From: UBA10183 sp041653835
GTDB taxonomy: Bacteria; Omnitrophota; Gorgyraeia; Gorgyraeales; Gorgyraeaceae
Reading direction: 5' to 3'
Assembly (NCBI GenBank): GCA_041653835.1
Contig: JBAZEP010000018.1
Location: 1 to 30,914 of the forward strand
DNA length: 30,914 nt
Under the pieces are notes generated by a model. It was not told the DNA's origin. It made no database searches and saw only the letters and a program-made list of their open reading frames with translations. The position numbers and the translations under genes are program-made. Below are positions 24,823 to 30,914 of the stretch, one piece after another (the first letter of the stretch is position 1; the number at the start of each line of letters is the position of its first letter).

Positions 24823-25002
24823 TTATCCGAAAAATTCGTCTCCCTGCGCCCAGTTCTCGCCCGGGACTTCATCGATAACCAGGTAGGTGTATTCCTTGGG
24901 CTTTTTCGCCACCCTGAAAAGGGTGTCCGAAAACTCCTTGGCGATTTTTTCTTTCTGTTCTTTGGTAAGCTTTCCAACTATCCGCAAATTAATATATGGC
25001 AT
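24823..25002 (-). CDS. 4-oxalocrotonate tautomerase family protein
   Basis: A 59-residue gene starting MPYINLRIVGKLT, preceded by AAGGAGG with a 4-base spacer. Pro2, exposed after Met removal, is the catalytic base of 4-OT enzymes. The following LTKEQKEKIAKEF helix and YLVIDEVPGENW strand match the beta-alpha-beta 4-OT fold. Arg residues at 7 and 30 are near the expected places. It follows yggS by 21 bases. The physiological substrate is not predictable. It is easily missed because it is short and overlaps a longer spurious frame. Confidence 0.85.
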   Translation of the reverse strand: MPYINLRIVGKLTKEQKEKIAKEFSDTLFRVAKKPKEYTYLVIDEVPGENWAQGDEFFG

Positions 25003-25012
25003 ATATCCTCCT

Positions 25013-25024
25013 TAATGTCACATT
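25013..25024. repeat. 12-base copy of the trxB-downstream palindrome arm
   Basis: TAATGTCACATT occurs here right after the yggS stop and directly before the 4-OT ribosome binding site. The same 12 bases form the outer part of the palindrome at 6052-6092, also between a stop codon and the next gene's ribosome binding region. Here no second arm exists. Confidence 0.4.
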
Positions 25025-25668
25025 CATCTCGGACCGAAGATCGCCGCGCCGATCCTGACTATATTCGCGCCTTCCTGAATAGCGATAGGGTAGGAATCGC
25101 TCATGCCCATGGAAAGGTATTTTATGCCGTGCTTCGCCCTTATCCTGTCAAAAAGCTCTTTAGTCTCCCTGAAATACGGCCGGTAGTCTTCGGGATTGGC
25201 CAATAAAGGGCCCATCGTCATGATGCCCGATATTTTTATATTAGGCAGGCCTGCGATATCTTTTATAAGGTTAGCGGCTTTTTCTGGCAGGACGCCCGAT
25301 TTATTTTCTTCCCTGGCTGAATTTATCTCTACAAGGATGGGCATTACTTTATTTATAGCGGCACTGGCCTTATTTATGGCTTTGGCGATCTCGGGCGAGT
25401 CAACGGTCTCTATCATGTCGAACAGCGCGACTGCTTTGGCGGATTTATTTTTCTGCAAATGCCCTATAAAATGCCATTTTACTTTCCGGCCTATGACGCC
25501 GATCTTCTCTTCCGCCTCCTGGATATAATTTTCCCCGAAGATCCTTACGCCGGCATCCACCGCCTCCAGTATCTCTTCGGGCCGCCTGGCCTTGGACGCC
25601 GCCACAAGCTCCACGTATCCGGGGAGTTCTTTCAATATCCTCAGGGTATTATTTTTTATCCCTGCCAT
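25024..25668 (-). CDS. yggS: YggS/PROSC family pyridoxal phosphate homeostasis protein
   Basis: 214 residues from the ATG at 25668, chosen over an in-frame ATG at 25689 because a GAGAAGG sequence precedes it. LVAASKARRPEEI places the PLP lysine at about 26. GENYIQEAEEK, WHFIGHLQKNK, SMGMSDSYPIAI and VRIGAAIFGPR are family signatures. It is a fold-type III PLP carrier that controls B6 vitamers and amino-acid pools. It overlaps the end of the radical SAM gene by 20 bases. Confidence 0.95.
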   Translation of the reverse strand: MAGIKNNTLRILKELPGYVELVAASKARRPEEILEAVDAGVRIFGENYIQEAEEKIGVIGRKVKWHFIGHLQKNKSAKAVALFDMIETVDSPEIAKAINKASAAINKVMPILVEINSAREENKSGVLPEKAANLIKDIAGLPNIKISGIMTMGPLLANPEDYRPYFRETKELFDRIRAKHGIKYLSMGMSDSYPIAIQEGANIVRIGAAIFGPR

Positions 25669-26428
25669 GCCTTCTCGCAGTCTCGGCATCGTCCATGGAT
25701 TTTACCGGTTTCTTTTTAACGCCATAGACATAATCTATCTTCATGCCTTTGAAATATTTCCTTATGGTATCCATATCGGGTTTTGACAGCGGCTTTTCAG
25801 AGCCCTCCCTGAGAGGCGTATTGAGCTGGACCTCTCTTATGCCGAGCTTTTTCGCCATCTTTACTATTTCCTTGGCGTACGACTTGTTTTTATTGGTAAA
25901 CATGATCTGGAGCGCAAGCCTGCCCCTATATATCTCGCCGAACCTTTTTATGCCTTTAATCACGTCCCCGAACCTTATGCCCGGGTCAGGCCTGTTTATG
26001 GAGACAAAGAGGTCCTCAGCATTAGCGTCCAATTTCAAAAGCACGAAATCCGCGGGCATCAGGTCTTCCTGCACGTCGCTCTTATTGATGAGCGAGGCAT
26101 TGGTTATGACCGCTATTTTTTCTTTCCTGATCTTTTTTATGCGCTTTATGATGTCGCCTAAATTTTTGGCGAGGGTCGGTTCCCCTCTCCCGGAAAGGGT
26201 GATGTAGTCTATCCGCACGTTTTTCGGAAGCGAGGTTATCTCTTTCAATATGGCGTTCGTGGAAACAAAGACCTTCCTCTCGGGATTAAAAAATTTAGTC
26301 TCTCCTATCTGACAGTACGCGCAGTCAAATGTGCAGATCTTATCTTTTCCGGATAAAGGATCCACGCCCAGAGACCGGCCCAGCCTCCAGGAAAAAATCG
26401 GGCCATAAATGTACTTGAGTTTTTTCAT
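25649..26428 (-). CDS. Radical SAM protein
   Basis: 259 residues starting at MKKLKYIYGPIFSWRLG. The [4Fe-4S] motif is CTFDCAYC (Cys32, Cys36, Cys39). The YGPIFSWRLGRSLGVDPLSG lead-in and TLSGRGEPTLAKNL (SAM-binding 'GGE'-like segment) identify a COG0731-like uncharacterised family. No C-terminal SPASM cluster is seen. The open frame continues 131 codons upstream, but that part overlaps the divergent DJ-1 gene and is not protein-like. A perfect extended -10 lies 7 bases before the ATG. Function unknown. Confidence 0.85.
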   Translation of the reverse strand: MKKLKYIYGPIFSWRLGRSLGVDPLSGKDKICTFDCAYCQIGETKFFNPERKVFVSTNAILKEITSLPKNVRIDYITLSGRGEPTLAKNLGDIIKRIKKIRKEKIAVITNASLINKSDVQEDLMPADFVLLKLDANAEDLFVSINRPDPGIRFGDVIKGIKRFGEIYRGRLALQIMFTNKNKSYAKEIVKMAKKLGIREVQLNTPLREGSEKPLSKPDMDTIRKYFKGMKIDYVYGVKKKPVKSMDDAETARRHGRDKK

Positions 26429-26443
26429 ATTTTCTATTATAAC
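26415..26443 (+). promoter_or_regulatory. Possible promoter of the DJ-1/PfpI gene
   Basis: TTGAGT (26415-26420), 17-base spacer, TATAAC (26438-26443) on the plus strand. It overlaps the divergent radical SAM promoter, so the two could compete. Confidence 0.45.
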
Positions 26444-26444
26444 A
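26436..26444 (-). promoter_or_regulatory. Extended -10 of the radical SAM gene
   Basis: Minus-strand TGTTATAAT (26444-26436), a perfect TGn-extended -10. Only 7 bases separate it from the ATG at 26428, which puts the expected transcription start on the ATG itself. No -35 match. Confidence 0.6.
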
Positions 26445-26459
26445 TAAATGGAGGCGCTT

Positions 26460-27011
26460 ATGGCTAAAAAAACCGTTATATTATTAGCGACAGGTTTCGA
26501 GGAAATAGAGGCCGTTACCGTAATAGATATACTGAGGAGGGCGGGGATAGAGGTTGTTATCGCGGGCGTGGACGGTATTACCGTCACCGGTTCGCACGGG
26601 ATAACGATAACCGCGGATAAAAGGCTGGGCGATCTAACGCCTGATTTTGACGCGGTGATCCTTCCCGGGGGCATGCCGGGCGCGCTGCACCTCCATAATT
26701 CGGCAGAAGTGAATAATTTCGTAAAAGAGGCGTATAGCAGGAATACTTTGATAGCGGCGATATGCGCGGCTCCCGCGGTGGTACTGGCGCCGATGGGGCT
26801 ATTGGACAAAAAAACCGCCACCTGTTACCCCGGGGACCAGATGGACTTCGATAAAAGCACTAAATTCAAGAACAGGCCCGTTGTGATAGACGCTAATATC
26901 ATAACAAGCCAGGGCCCGGGCACCGCGATGGAATTCGCGTTCGCCATAGTAGAAAAGATTGTAGGCAAGGATACCGTGAAAAAAATCAGGAAGCGCGCGC
27001 TGAACGATTAA
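26460..27011 (+). CDS. DJ-1/PfpI family protein (YajL-like)
   Basis: 183 residues from the ATG at 26460; an earlier in-frame ATG (26448) is rejected because the GGAGG that would serve as ribosome binding site lies after it, 5 bases before 26460. Nucleophile elbow AAICAAPAVV carries Cys102, and GFEEIEAV carries Glu17, the DJ-1 partner acid. TSQGPGTAMEFAFAIVE is the usual C-terminal signature. DJ-1 proteins act in oxidative and carbonyl stress; the reaction is debated. It is one of two plus-strand genes and its stop overlaps the convergent BaiN-like gene (TTAA). Confidence 0.92.
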   Translation: MAKKTVILLATGFEEIEAVTVIDILRRAGIEVVIAGVDGITVTGSHGITITADKRLGDLTPDFDAVILPGGMPGALHLHNSAEVNNFVKEAYSRNTLIAAICAAPAVVLAPMGLLDKKTATCYPGDQMDFDKSTKFKNRPVVIDANIITSQGPGTAMEFAFAIVEKIVGKDTVKKIRKRALND

Positions 27012-28237
27012 GCTGTGCCGCCTGCCGCGTAGCCGGTCGAGAAGGCCGCCTGTAAATTATATCCTCCTGTTTTACCGTCCACATCGATAAGTTCGCCCGC
27101 GAAATAAAGGCCTTTCAATATCTTCGATTCCATGGTCTTGGGATTGATCTCTTTTACGGATACTCCCCCGCAGGTGACCATGGCTTCCTGTATGGGCCGC
27201 ACAGACAAGGCCGCCAACCTGAAATCTTTCAATTTTTCAACAATGGATTTTATTTCCTCTTTGGACAGGTCTGAAGATCTTTTATCCTTATCAACGGGTA
27301 TCGCCTCCACTATCCTCTTTACGAGCCTCGACGGGACAAAGGCCTTAAGGGAATTATTTATTTTCCGGGCGGGATTGTCCCTGAACTCTTTCATGAGCAG
27401 TTCCTCCAGCTCATGGTGATTCGCGCCTGGCTTGAAATCTATCGAAATAAAAACCTTTTTTCCGGAACGCAGGGCATCGTATATGACGGCGCTCATGTGC
27501 ATTATGACAGGGCCTGATACGCCGAAATGCGTGAACATCAGTTCTTCCCGGCCTTTATGTATGAGCTCACCCTCCTTATAGACGGATACGCCCGCGTCCT
27601 CGAGGGATACGCCCTGCCATTCTTTTAAAAAATTAACCTTTAATATGGTCCCTGTCAGGCCCGGCCTGGGATCTATCACGGTGTGGCCTAATTTTTTGGC
27701 GAGGATAAAACCGAAACCTGTCGAGCCTGTCCGCGGGTAAGAGAGGCCTCCTGTGGCGAGGATTATTTTTTTCGCGCTGAATACCGGGTCATCTTTCGTT
27801 ATCACATCGAACGCATCGCACCGCTTTACTATATCCAGGACTTCCCTGCGGTACAGAATTTTGCACCCCGAATCCTTTACGTATTTCACGAGCACCTGCA
27901 GGACATCCCCTGCCCTGTCCGTTATCGGGAAGACCTTTCCACCCGGCTCGACCTTGAAATCAAGCCCTCTTTTCCTGAAAAACCTCAGAAGGTCTTTATT
28001 GAAAAATACATTAAAGGCGTTCCTTAAAAATTTCCCGGATTCGGAGAAATTGTTTATAAAATCTTCCACATCAGCCGCGTTATTGGTAATATTACACCTG
28101 GAGCTTCCGGATAAGAGAAGTTTCTTGCCCGGTGAGTCGGTCTTTTCAAGGAGGAGGGTTTTATTGCCGAGTTCCGCGGAACGGCCCGCGGCTATCATGC
28201 CTGCCGGGCCCGCGCCTATCACTATCACGTCGAACAT
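27008..28237 (-). CDS. HI0933/BaiN-type flavoprotein
   Basis: 409 residues. FAD motif GAGPAGMIAAGRSAELG near the N-terminus, LLLSGSSRCNITN, ATGGLSYPRTGSTGFGF, and a C-terminal GGYNLQAAFSTGYAAG FAD motif define the HI0933 family of FAD-dependent oxidoreductases (BaiN is a member). Substrate is unknown for most members. It follows maf after a 36-base gap that holds half of the inverted repeat at 28256-28306. GAGG lies 4 bases before the ATG. Confidence 0.93.
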   Translation of the reverse strand: MFDVIVIGAGPAGMIAAGRSAELGNKTLLLEKTDSPGKKLLLSGSSRCNITNNAADVEDFINNFSESGKFLRNAFNVFFNKDLLRFFRKRGLDFKVEPGGKVFPITDRAGDVLQVLVKYVKDSGCKILYRREVLDIVKRCDAFDVITKDDPVFSAKKIILATGGLSYPRTGSTGFGFILAKKLGHTVIDPRPGLTGTILKVNFLKEWQGVSLEDAGVSVYKEGELIHKGREELMFTHFGVSGPVIMHMSAVIYDALRSGKKVFISIDFKPGANHHELEELLMKEFRDNPARKINNSLKAFVPSRLVKRIVEAIPVDKDKRSSDLSKEEIKSIVEKLKDFRLAALSVRPIQEAMVTCGGVSVKEINPKTMESKILKGLYFAGELIDVDGKTGGYNLQAAFSTGYAAGGTA

Positions 28238-28255
28238 CAGGCCTCGATTTCTTTT

Positions 28256-28306
28256 ACCCCGCCCTTTCTACTGTTAAGGGATATTTTGAAGTAGAAAGGG
28301 CGGGGT
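28256..28306. repeat. 16-bp perfect inverted repeat spanning the maf 3' end
   Basis: Arms 28256-28271 and 28291-28306 are exact reverse complements (ACCCCGCCCTTTCTAC and partner) with a 19-base loop, and pairing continues for three more bases after one mismatch. One arm encodes the last residues of Maf (TPPFL), the other lies in front of the BaiN-like gene. No U-run follows on either strand. Confidence 0.75.
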
Positions 28307-28876
28307 TAAAATATCAATACCTAGTTTATCAAACATCTCTTTTAATTTAGCCATAGGTAACCCCAGGACATTAAAATAAGAGCCTTTTATATCGTCGAAA
28401 ATGAACGAACCGGGGCCTTCTATCGAAAATCCGCCGGCCTTATCATACGGGCCCAGTAATTTAAAATACTTCGATACATCGGAGGATGCCAGTTTTTTGA
28501 CGGTCACTAACGATTTTTCGTAATCTGAGAGTGCCTTCCTTTTGGCGGCGTCTATCACGCACAGCCCGGTATACACCGCTATGGTCCTGCCGGACATTTC
28601 TCTTAACATTTTTTTCGCGTGGCCCGCGTCGCCGGGCTTGCCTATTATTTTGGAGCCCAGCAGCACTACCGTATCCGCGCCTATGATAAATCCTGATCTA
28701 TTTTTTTCCGCGACTGTCTCCGCTTTTATCCTGGCGTTTATCATCGCGACCTGTTCGGGGAGCTTGCTGACATACATGTATTCCGCGGCGTTACTAGGGA
28801 CGACCCTGTGCCTTATGCCGCACGAGGCAAGTATCTGGTGCCTCCTCTTTGAACCGGAAGCCAATATGATCTTCAT
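28274..28876 (-). CDS. maf: Maf family nucleoside triphosphate pyrophosphatase
   Basis: 200 residues. ASGSKRRHQIL at the N-terminus, IIGADTVVLL with the metal-binding Asp, GKPGDAGHAKKML and GPYDKAGGFSIEGPGS match Maf/YhdE, house-cleaning enzymes that hydrolyse dTTP/UTP or modified nucleotides. The ATG overlaps the homospermidine synthase stop by four bases. The C-terminal tail (DILTPPFLLQNIP) is partly encoded by a perfect inverted repeat, so it may be an extended end. Confidence 0.93.
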   Translation of the reverse strand: MKIILASGSKRRHQILASCGIRHRVVPSNAAEYMYVSKLPEQVAMINARIKAETVAEKNRSGFIIGADTVVLLGSKIIGKPGDAGHAKKMLREMSGRTIAVYTGLCVIDAAKRKALSDYEKSLVTVKKLASSDVSKYFKLLGPYDKAGGFSIEGPGSFIFDDIKGSYFNVLGLPMAKLKEMFDKLGIDILTPPFLLQNIP

Positions 28877-30330
28877 GGTTTGAATTCGAAGTTTTTAAAT
28901 GCCCAGGGGGACTTTTTATCAAGGTGGGCGTCCGGATTTTCCTTGAAGAATACCTGGTAGTTTTTGAAAGGCGTCCAATCGGACGGTTCAGAAATAAATT
29001 TGCCTAAGTAAGGTTCGGCTATTTTCAAAATAAATTCATGCGGGAGTTCGTCCGGCTCCAGGACGCCCTCTTCAGGGTTGTCTATGGCCCAGATAACCGC
29101 TGAAATAACACCTATGGCGACCTGCAAGGTAGTGGCGTTCTGGTGCGGTACCAGCCTCCTGGACTCTCCTATGCTAAGCATACTGCCTGTCCACCAGGAA
29201 TTATAACGGTGGCCCATAATAAGGGCCCCCAGGGTATCTGAACCATCGATTATCTCGTCATTCATTATCCTGAGTTTGGGCTGTAATTCATAATTCCTGC
29301 ATCTTAATTCATAGATAGACGAGAGCGTGTCGTCCGAAGGCATGTAAGCGTAATGCACCGTGGGCCTGTAAACAGCCCTGCCTTTTCTCCATACTGTCAG
29401 CCGGTCCGAGATGGTAAACGCCTCGGCATGCCTGATAACCATGCCCACTATCTCGCCGTAAGGAACCCATGAGCGTACCCATGTATTCATGCCCATGCGT
29501 GAAAGGAATATCTGGTTCCTAGGCCCTATCTCAGGCACGTTGGCTAATTCAGGCAGTTCATTTTCATGCGTACCCCACCCTATCTCGGCAGGCGAAGTGG
29601 CTTCCTCCCTCAGGCCTTCTATACTCCAGGTGCCTACGAACTCATCCACCTGTTTAGGCATATCGGATATCTGGGAATCCCTTTCGCTCACATGTATGAC
29701 CTTTATGCCCAGCTTCATGCTGAGCTCCGGGAATTTGCCCTCTCTTAAAAAATGTTCTATTATCTTCTTATCTTTTTTAGATACCGCTTTATCCCTGACG
29801 GACTTGAACGCTATATCCACGATCCCTTTTTTTGTGAAATGCGAGATCAGCCCCGGGTTTGCCCCGTGATCCAGCACAGCGGTTGTGGCTTTATTGGCAC
29901 TGTCCCATTTGGAAATCAGCTTCCATATCTCCATCTGTTTATAGTAGAGGGATTTTTCAAAAGGCGTTTTCTTTTCTATATTGGCGTAGGGATCCCATTC
30001 TTCTACGGACGTATTGACATACAGGACTTTATTGTCATGGCACCAGTTGAGCATGCTTATCGAATCTATATTCCACGAGAGATCTATGAGAAGCCCGCCC
30101 GGCGCGAGATGCCTGGACAGCGTCCTCGCTATATTCACCGGGGTAATTCTCTCCTGGAAATATTTAACGCCCTTTTTAATCCAGGGGTGGAGCTCCATGT
30201 GCTTGTCCGCGAAATCTATGACGGTGATATTCTTGCAGGGGATGTCGATATGTTTGAAAAGCAAGGGCAGCGCGCATCTTCCGACCGAACCGTAGCCTAT
30301 GATGAGGACCTTATTTTTGAATTTTATCAT
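28873..30330 (-). CDS. Homospermidine synthase (copy A)
   Basis: 485 residues, like bacterial homospermidine synthases (about 477), which make homospermidine from putrescine with NAD+ as internal redox cofactor. NAD motif IGYGSVGRCA (11-20), TAVLDHGANPG with Asn158, HVSERD with Glu216, TWSIEGL with Trp235 (the substrate cation-pi tryptophan in the Blastochloris enzyme), HAEAFTISDRLTV, YRPTVHYAYMPSDD and QNATTLQVA are all at the expected places. First gene of the unit with maf and the BaiN-like gene. No ornithine or arginine decarboxylase is seen nearby. Divergent from a paralogue. Confidence 0.92.
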   Translation of the reverse strand: MIKFKNKVLIIGYGSVGRCALPLLFKHIDIPCKNITVIDFADKHMELHPWIKKGVKYFQERITPVNIARTLSRHLAPGGLLIDLSWNIDSISMLNWCHDNKVLYVNTSVEEWDPYANIEKKTPFEKSLYYKQMEIWKLISKWDSANKATTAVLDHGANPGLISHFTKKGIVDIAFKSVRDKAVSKKDKKIIEHFLREGKFPELSMKLGIKVIHVSERDSQISDMPKQVDEFVGTWSIEGLREEATSPAEIGWGTHENELPELANVPEIGPRNQIFLSRMGMNTWVRSWVPYGEIVGMVIRHAEAFTISDRLTVWRKGRAVYRPTVHYAYMPSDDTLSSIYELRCRNYELQPKLRIMNDEIIDGSDTLGALIMGHRYNSWWTGSMLSIGESRRLVPHQNATTLQVAIGVISAVIWAIDNPEEGVLEPDELPHEFILKIAEPYLGKFISEPSDWTPFKNYQVFFKENPDAHLDKKSPWAFKNFEFKP

Positions 30331-30344
30331 GATTTCAATTATTT

Positions 30345-30373
30345 AGTTTACAACAATTCCAGATTTATGTCAA
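30345..30373 (-). promoter_or_regulatory. Promoter of homospermidine synthase copy A
   Basis: TTGACA (30373-30368), exactly 17 bases, TAAACT (30350-30345). Fourteen bases separate the -10 from the ATG and no Shine-Dalgarno sequence is present. Confidence 0.65.
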
Positions 30374-30381
30374 ACATGTTA

Positions 30382-30414
30382 AAATTTTATTTGATAAAAA
30401 AATTTTATTTGATA
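30382..30414 (+). repeat. Two direct copies of a 15-base unit, 18-base period
   Basis: AAATTTTATTTGATA occurs at 30382-30396 and 30400-30414. The first copy provides the -35 of the plus-strand promoter and the second runs into its -10. It may be a regulator site or a simple duplication. Confidence 0.6.
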
Positions 30415-30418
30415 CAAT
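30391..30418 (+). promoter_or_regulatory. Promoter of homospermidine synthase copy B
   Basis: TTGATA (30391-30396), 16-base spacer, TACAAT (30413-30418): five of six matches in each hexamer. It would give a leader of about 30 bases with a GGGAGG ribosome binding site. Confidence 0.65.
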
Positions 30419-30453
30419 GAACATATACATTTTATTATTAACAGGGAGGAATG

Positions 30454-30914
30454 ATGGGATTCAAAGGAAAAATTCTTGTAATAGGATGCGGCTCGGTTTC
30501 GCAGTGCGCGATACCCTTGATATTGAAGGTCATAGACACCCCGCCGAAAAATATCACGATAATGGATTTCGCGGATAACCGCGGGCGCGTAAAAGACAGC
30601 CTTGCTCAAGGCGTTAATTACGTGATTGACCGTGTCACTGTCGAAAACTATGACAGTCTCCTGAAAAAATACACCGGGCCCGGAGATCTTATAATAGACC
30701 TCGCGTGGAATATTGAATGCATTACGATACTCCAGTGGTGCAGAGATAACCGCGTTCTTTACGTGAACACCTCCGTCGAGGTATGGGACCCTTACAAAAA
30801 AAGCGATAAGCCCACAGACCTTACCCTGTATGTCAGGCAGATGGAAATACGCGAGCTCATTAAAAAATGGGGCGATAATAACGGTTCGACAGCTGTAGTG
30901 GACCACGGAGCGAA
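30454..30914 (+). CDS. Homospermidine synthase paralogue (copy B), N-terminal part
   Basis: Partial; 153 codons to the right edge. By eye about half the residues match copy A (DFAD, LIIDLAWNIE, LYVNTSVEVWDPY, STAVVDHGA). The nucleotide motif reads IGCGSVSQCA, with Ser where copy A has the third glycine. GGGAGG lies 4 bases before the ATG at 30454; an ATG three bases earlier is the alternative. It may make a different polyamine, or be a regulated isoenzyme; the catalytic half is out of view. Confidence 0.85.
   Translation, partial: MGFKGKILVIGCGSVSQCAIPLILKVIDTPPKNITIMDFADNRGRVKDSLAQGVNYVIDRVTVENYDSLLKKYTGPGDLIIDLAWNIECITILQWCRDNRVLYVNTSVEVWDPYKKSDKPTDLTLYVRQMEIRELIKKWGDNNGSTAVVDHGA

Noticed and set aside
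24711..24977. 88-codon minus-strand frame
   Set aside because: It is out of frame with the 4-OT gene, very rich in Arg/Lys/Ser, and overlaps the ribosome binding region of the outer-membrane protein gene.
26429..26821. 131-codon N-terminal extension of the radical SAM frame
   Set aside because: It is antisense to the DJ-1 coding region, low in complexity, and the family starts at the ATG at 26428 directly after a promoter.
1..30914. CRISPR arrays, tRNA/rRNA genes, insertion sequences, phage genes
   Set aside because: No regular spaced repeats, no cloverleaf-like or rRNA sequence recognised, and no transposase, integrase or phage protein among the frames read.

Overview
The window most likely comes from an uncultured Gram-negative bacterium. 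A Candidatus Omnitrophota-like lineage is my best guess. The evidence is a double-membrane gene set (TamB-like protein, OmpA-type lipoprotein, BON protein, outer-membrane barrel), moderate GC content, dense minus-strand operons, and exported proteins that carry an 'LRP/LRVPL' motif just after the signal peptide. The taxonomic call is inference. About 31 protein genes are visible. All but two (a DJ-1/PfpI gene and a partial homospermidine synthase at the right edge) lie on the minus strand, so the text below reads from high to low coordinates. I saw no rRNA, tRNA, CRISPR array, IS element or phage gene, and no gap between genes exceeds about 155 bases.

30.9-25.0 kb: two divergent homospermidine synthase paralogues share a 120-base promoter region. 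The minus-strand copy continues into maf and a BaiN/HI0933 flavoprotein. A DJ-1 gene faces a radical SAM - yggS - 4-OT tautomerase group; the tautomerase is a 59-codon gene. 24.7-20.3 kb: an outer-membrane protein of the family often seen beside copper-resistance genes, a two-BON periplasmic protein, a Wzx-type flippase and a GH1 beta-glycosidase.

20.2-15.3 kb: an arsenic island with the order DUF134 regulator, ArsP-like permease, arsM, small CxxC thioredoxin, ArsF-like protein, ArsG-like permease, acr3. No ArsR gene is present, and a palindrome lies in front of the DUF134 gene. 15.2-10.7 kb: a trehalose-6-phosphate synthase fused to a membrane receptor (periplasmic sensor plus HAMP), then an OmpA-like lipoprotein, YggT and a short TamB-like protein.

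10.6-9.3 kb: a compact operon (DUF134, SAM methyltransferase, NifX/NifB-type protein) with a full-consensus promoter, an operator palindrome and a terminator. 9.2-7.1 kb: a fluoride/cation unit of crcB, DUF190 and a CPA1-type K+/H+ antiporter. 7.0-2.6 kb: trxB, a ZIP metal transporter and a SERCA-like Ca2+ ATPase. 2.5-0 kb: two translationally coupled exported proteins (a GHKL-ATPase-like fold and a GNAT fold), then a hairpin that masks the ribosome binding site of a truncated permease.

Themes: metal, metalloid and halide homeostasis dominates (Ca, Zn/Fe, As, fluoride, possibly Cu). Several transcription units start with a -10 box, usually a TGn-extended one, only 6-10 bases before ATG and without a Shine-Dalgarno sequence, which suggests leaderless mRNAs. 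The most unusual items are the sensor-fused trehalose-6-phosphate synthase, the DUF134-led arsenic operon with its cysteine-rich regulator, and the exported GHKL/GNAT pair.
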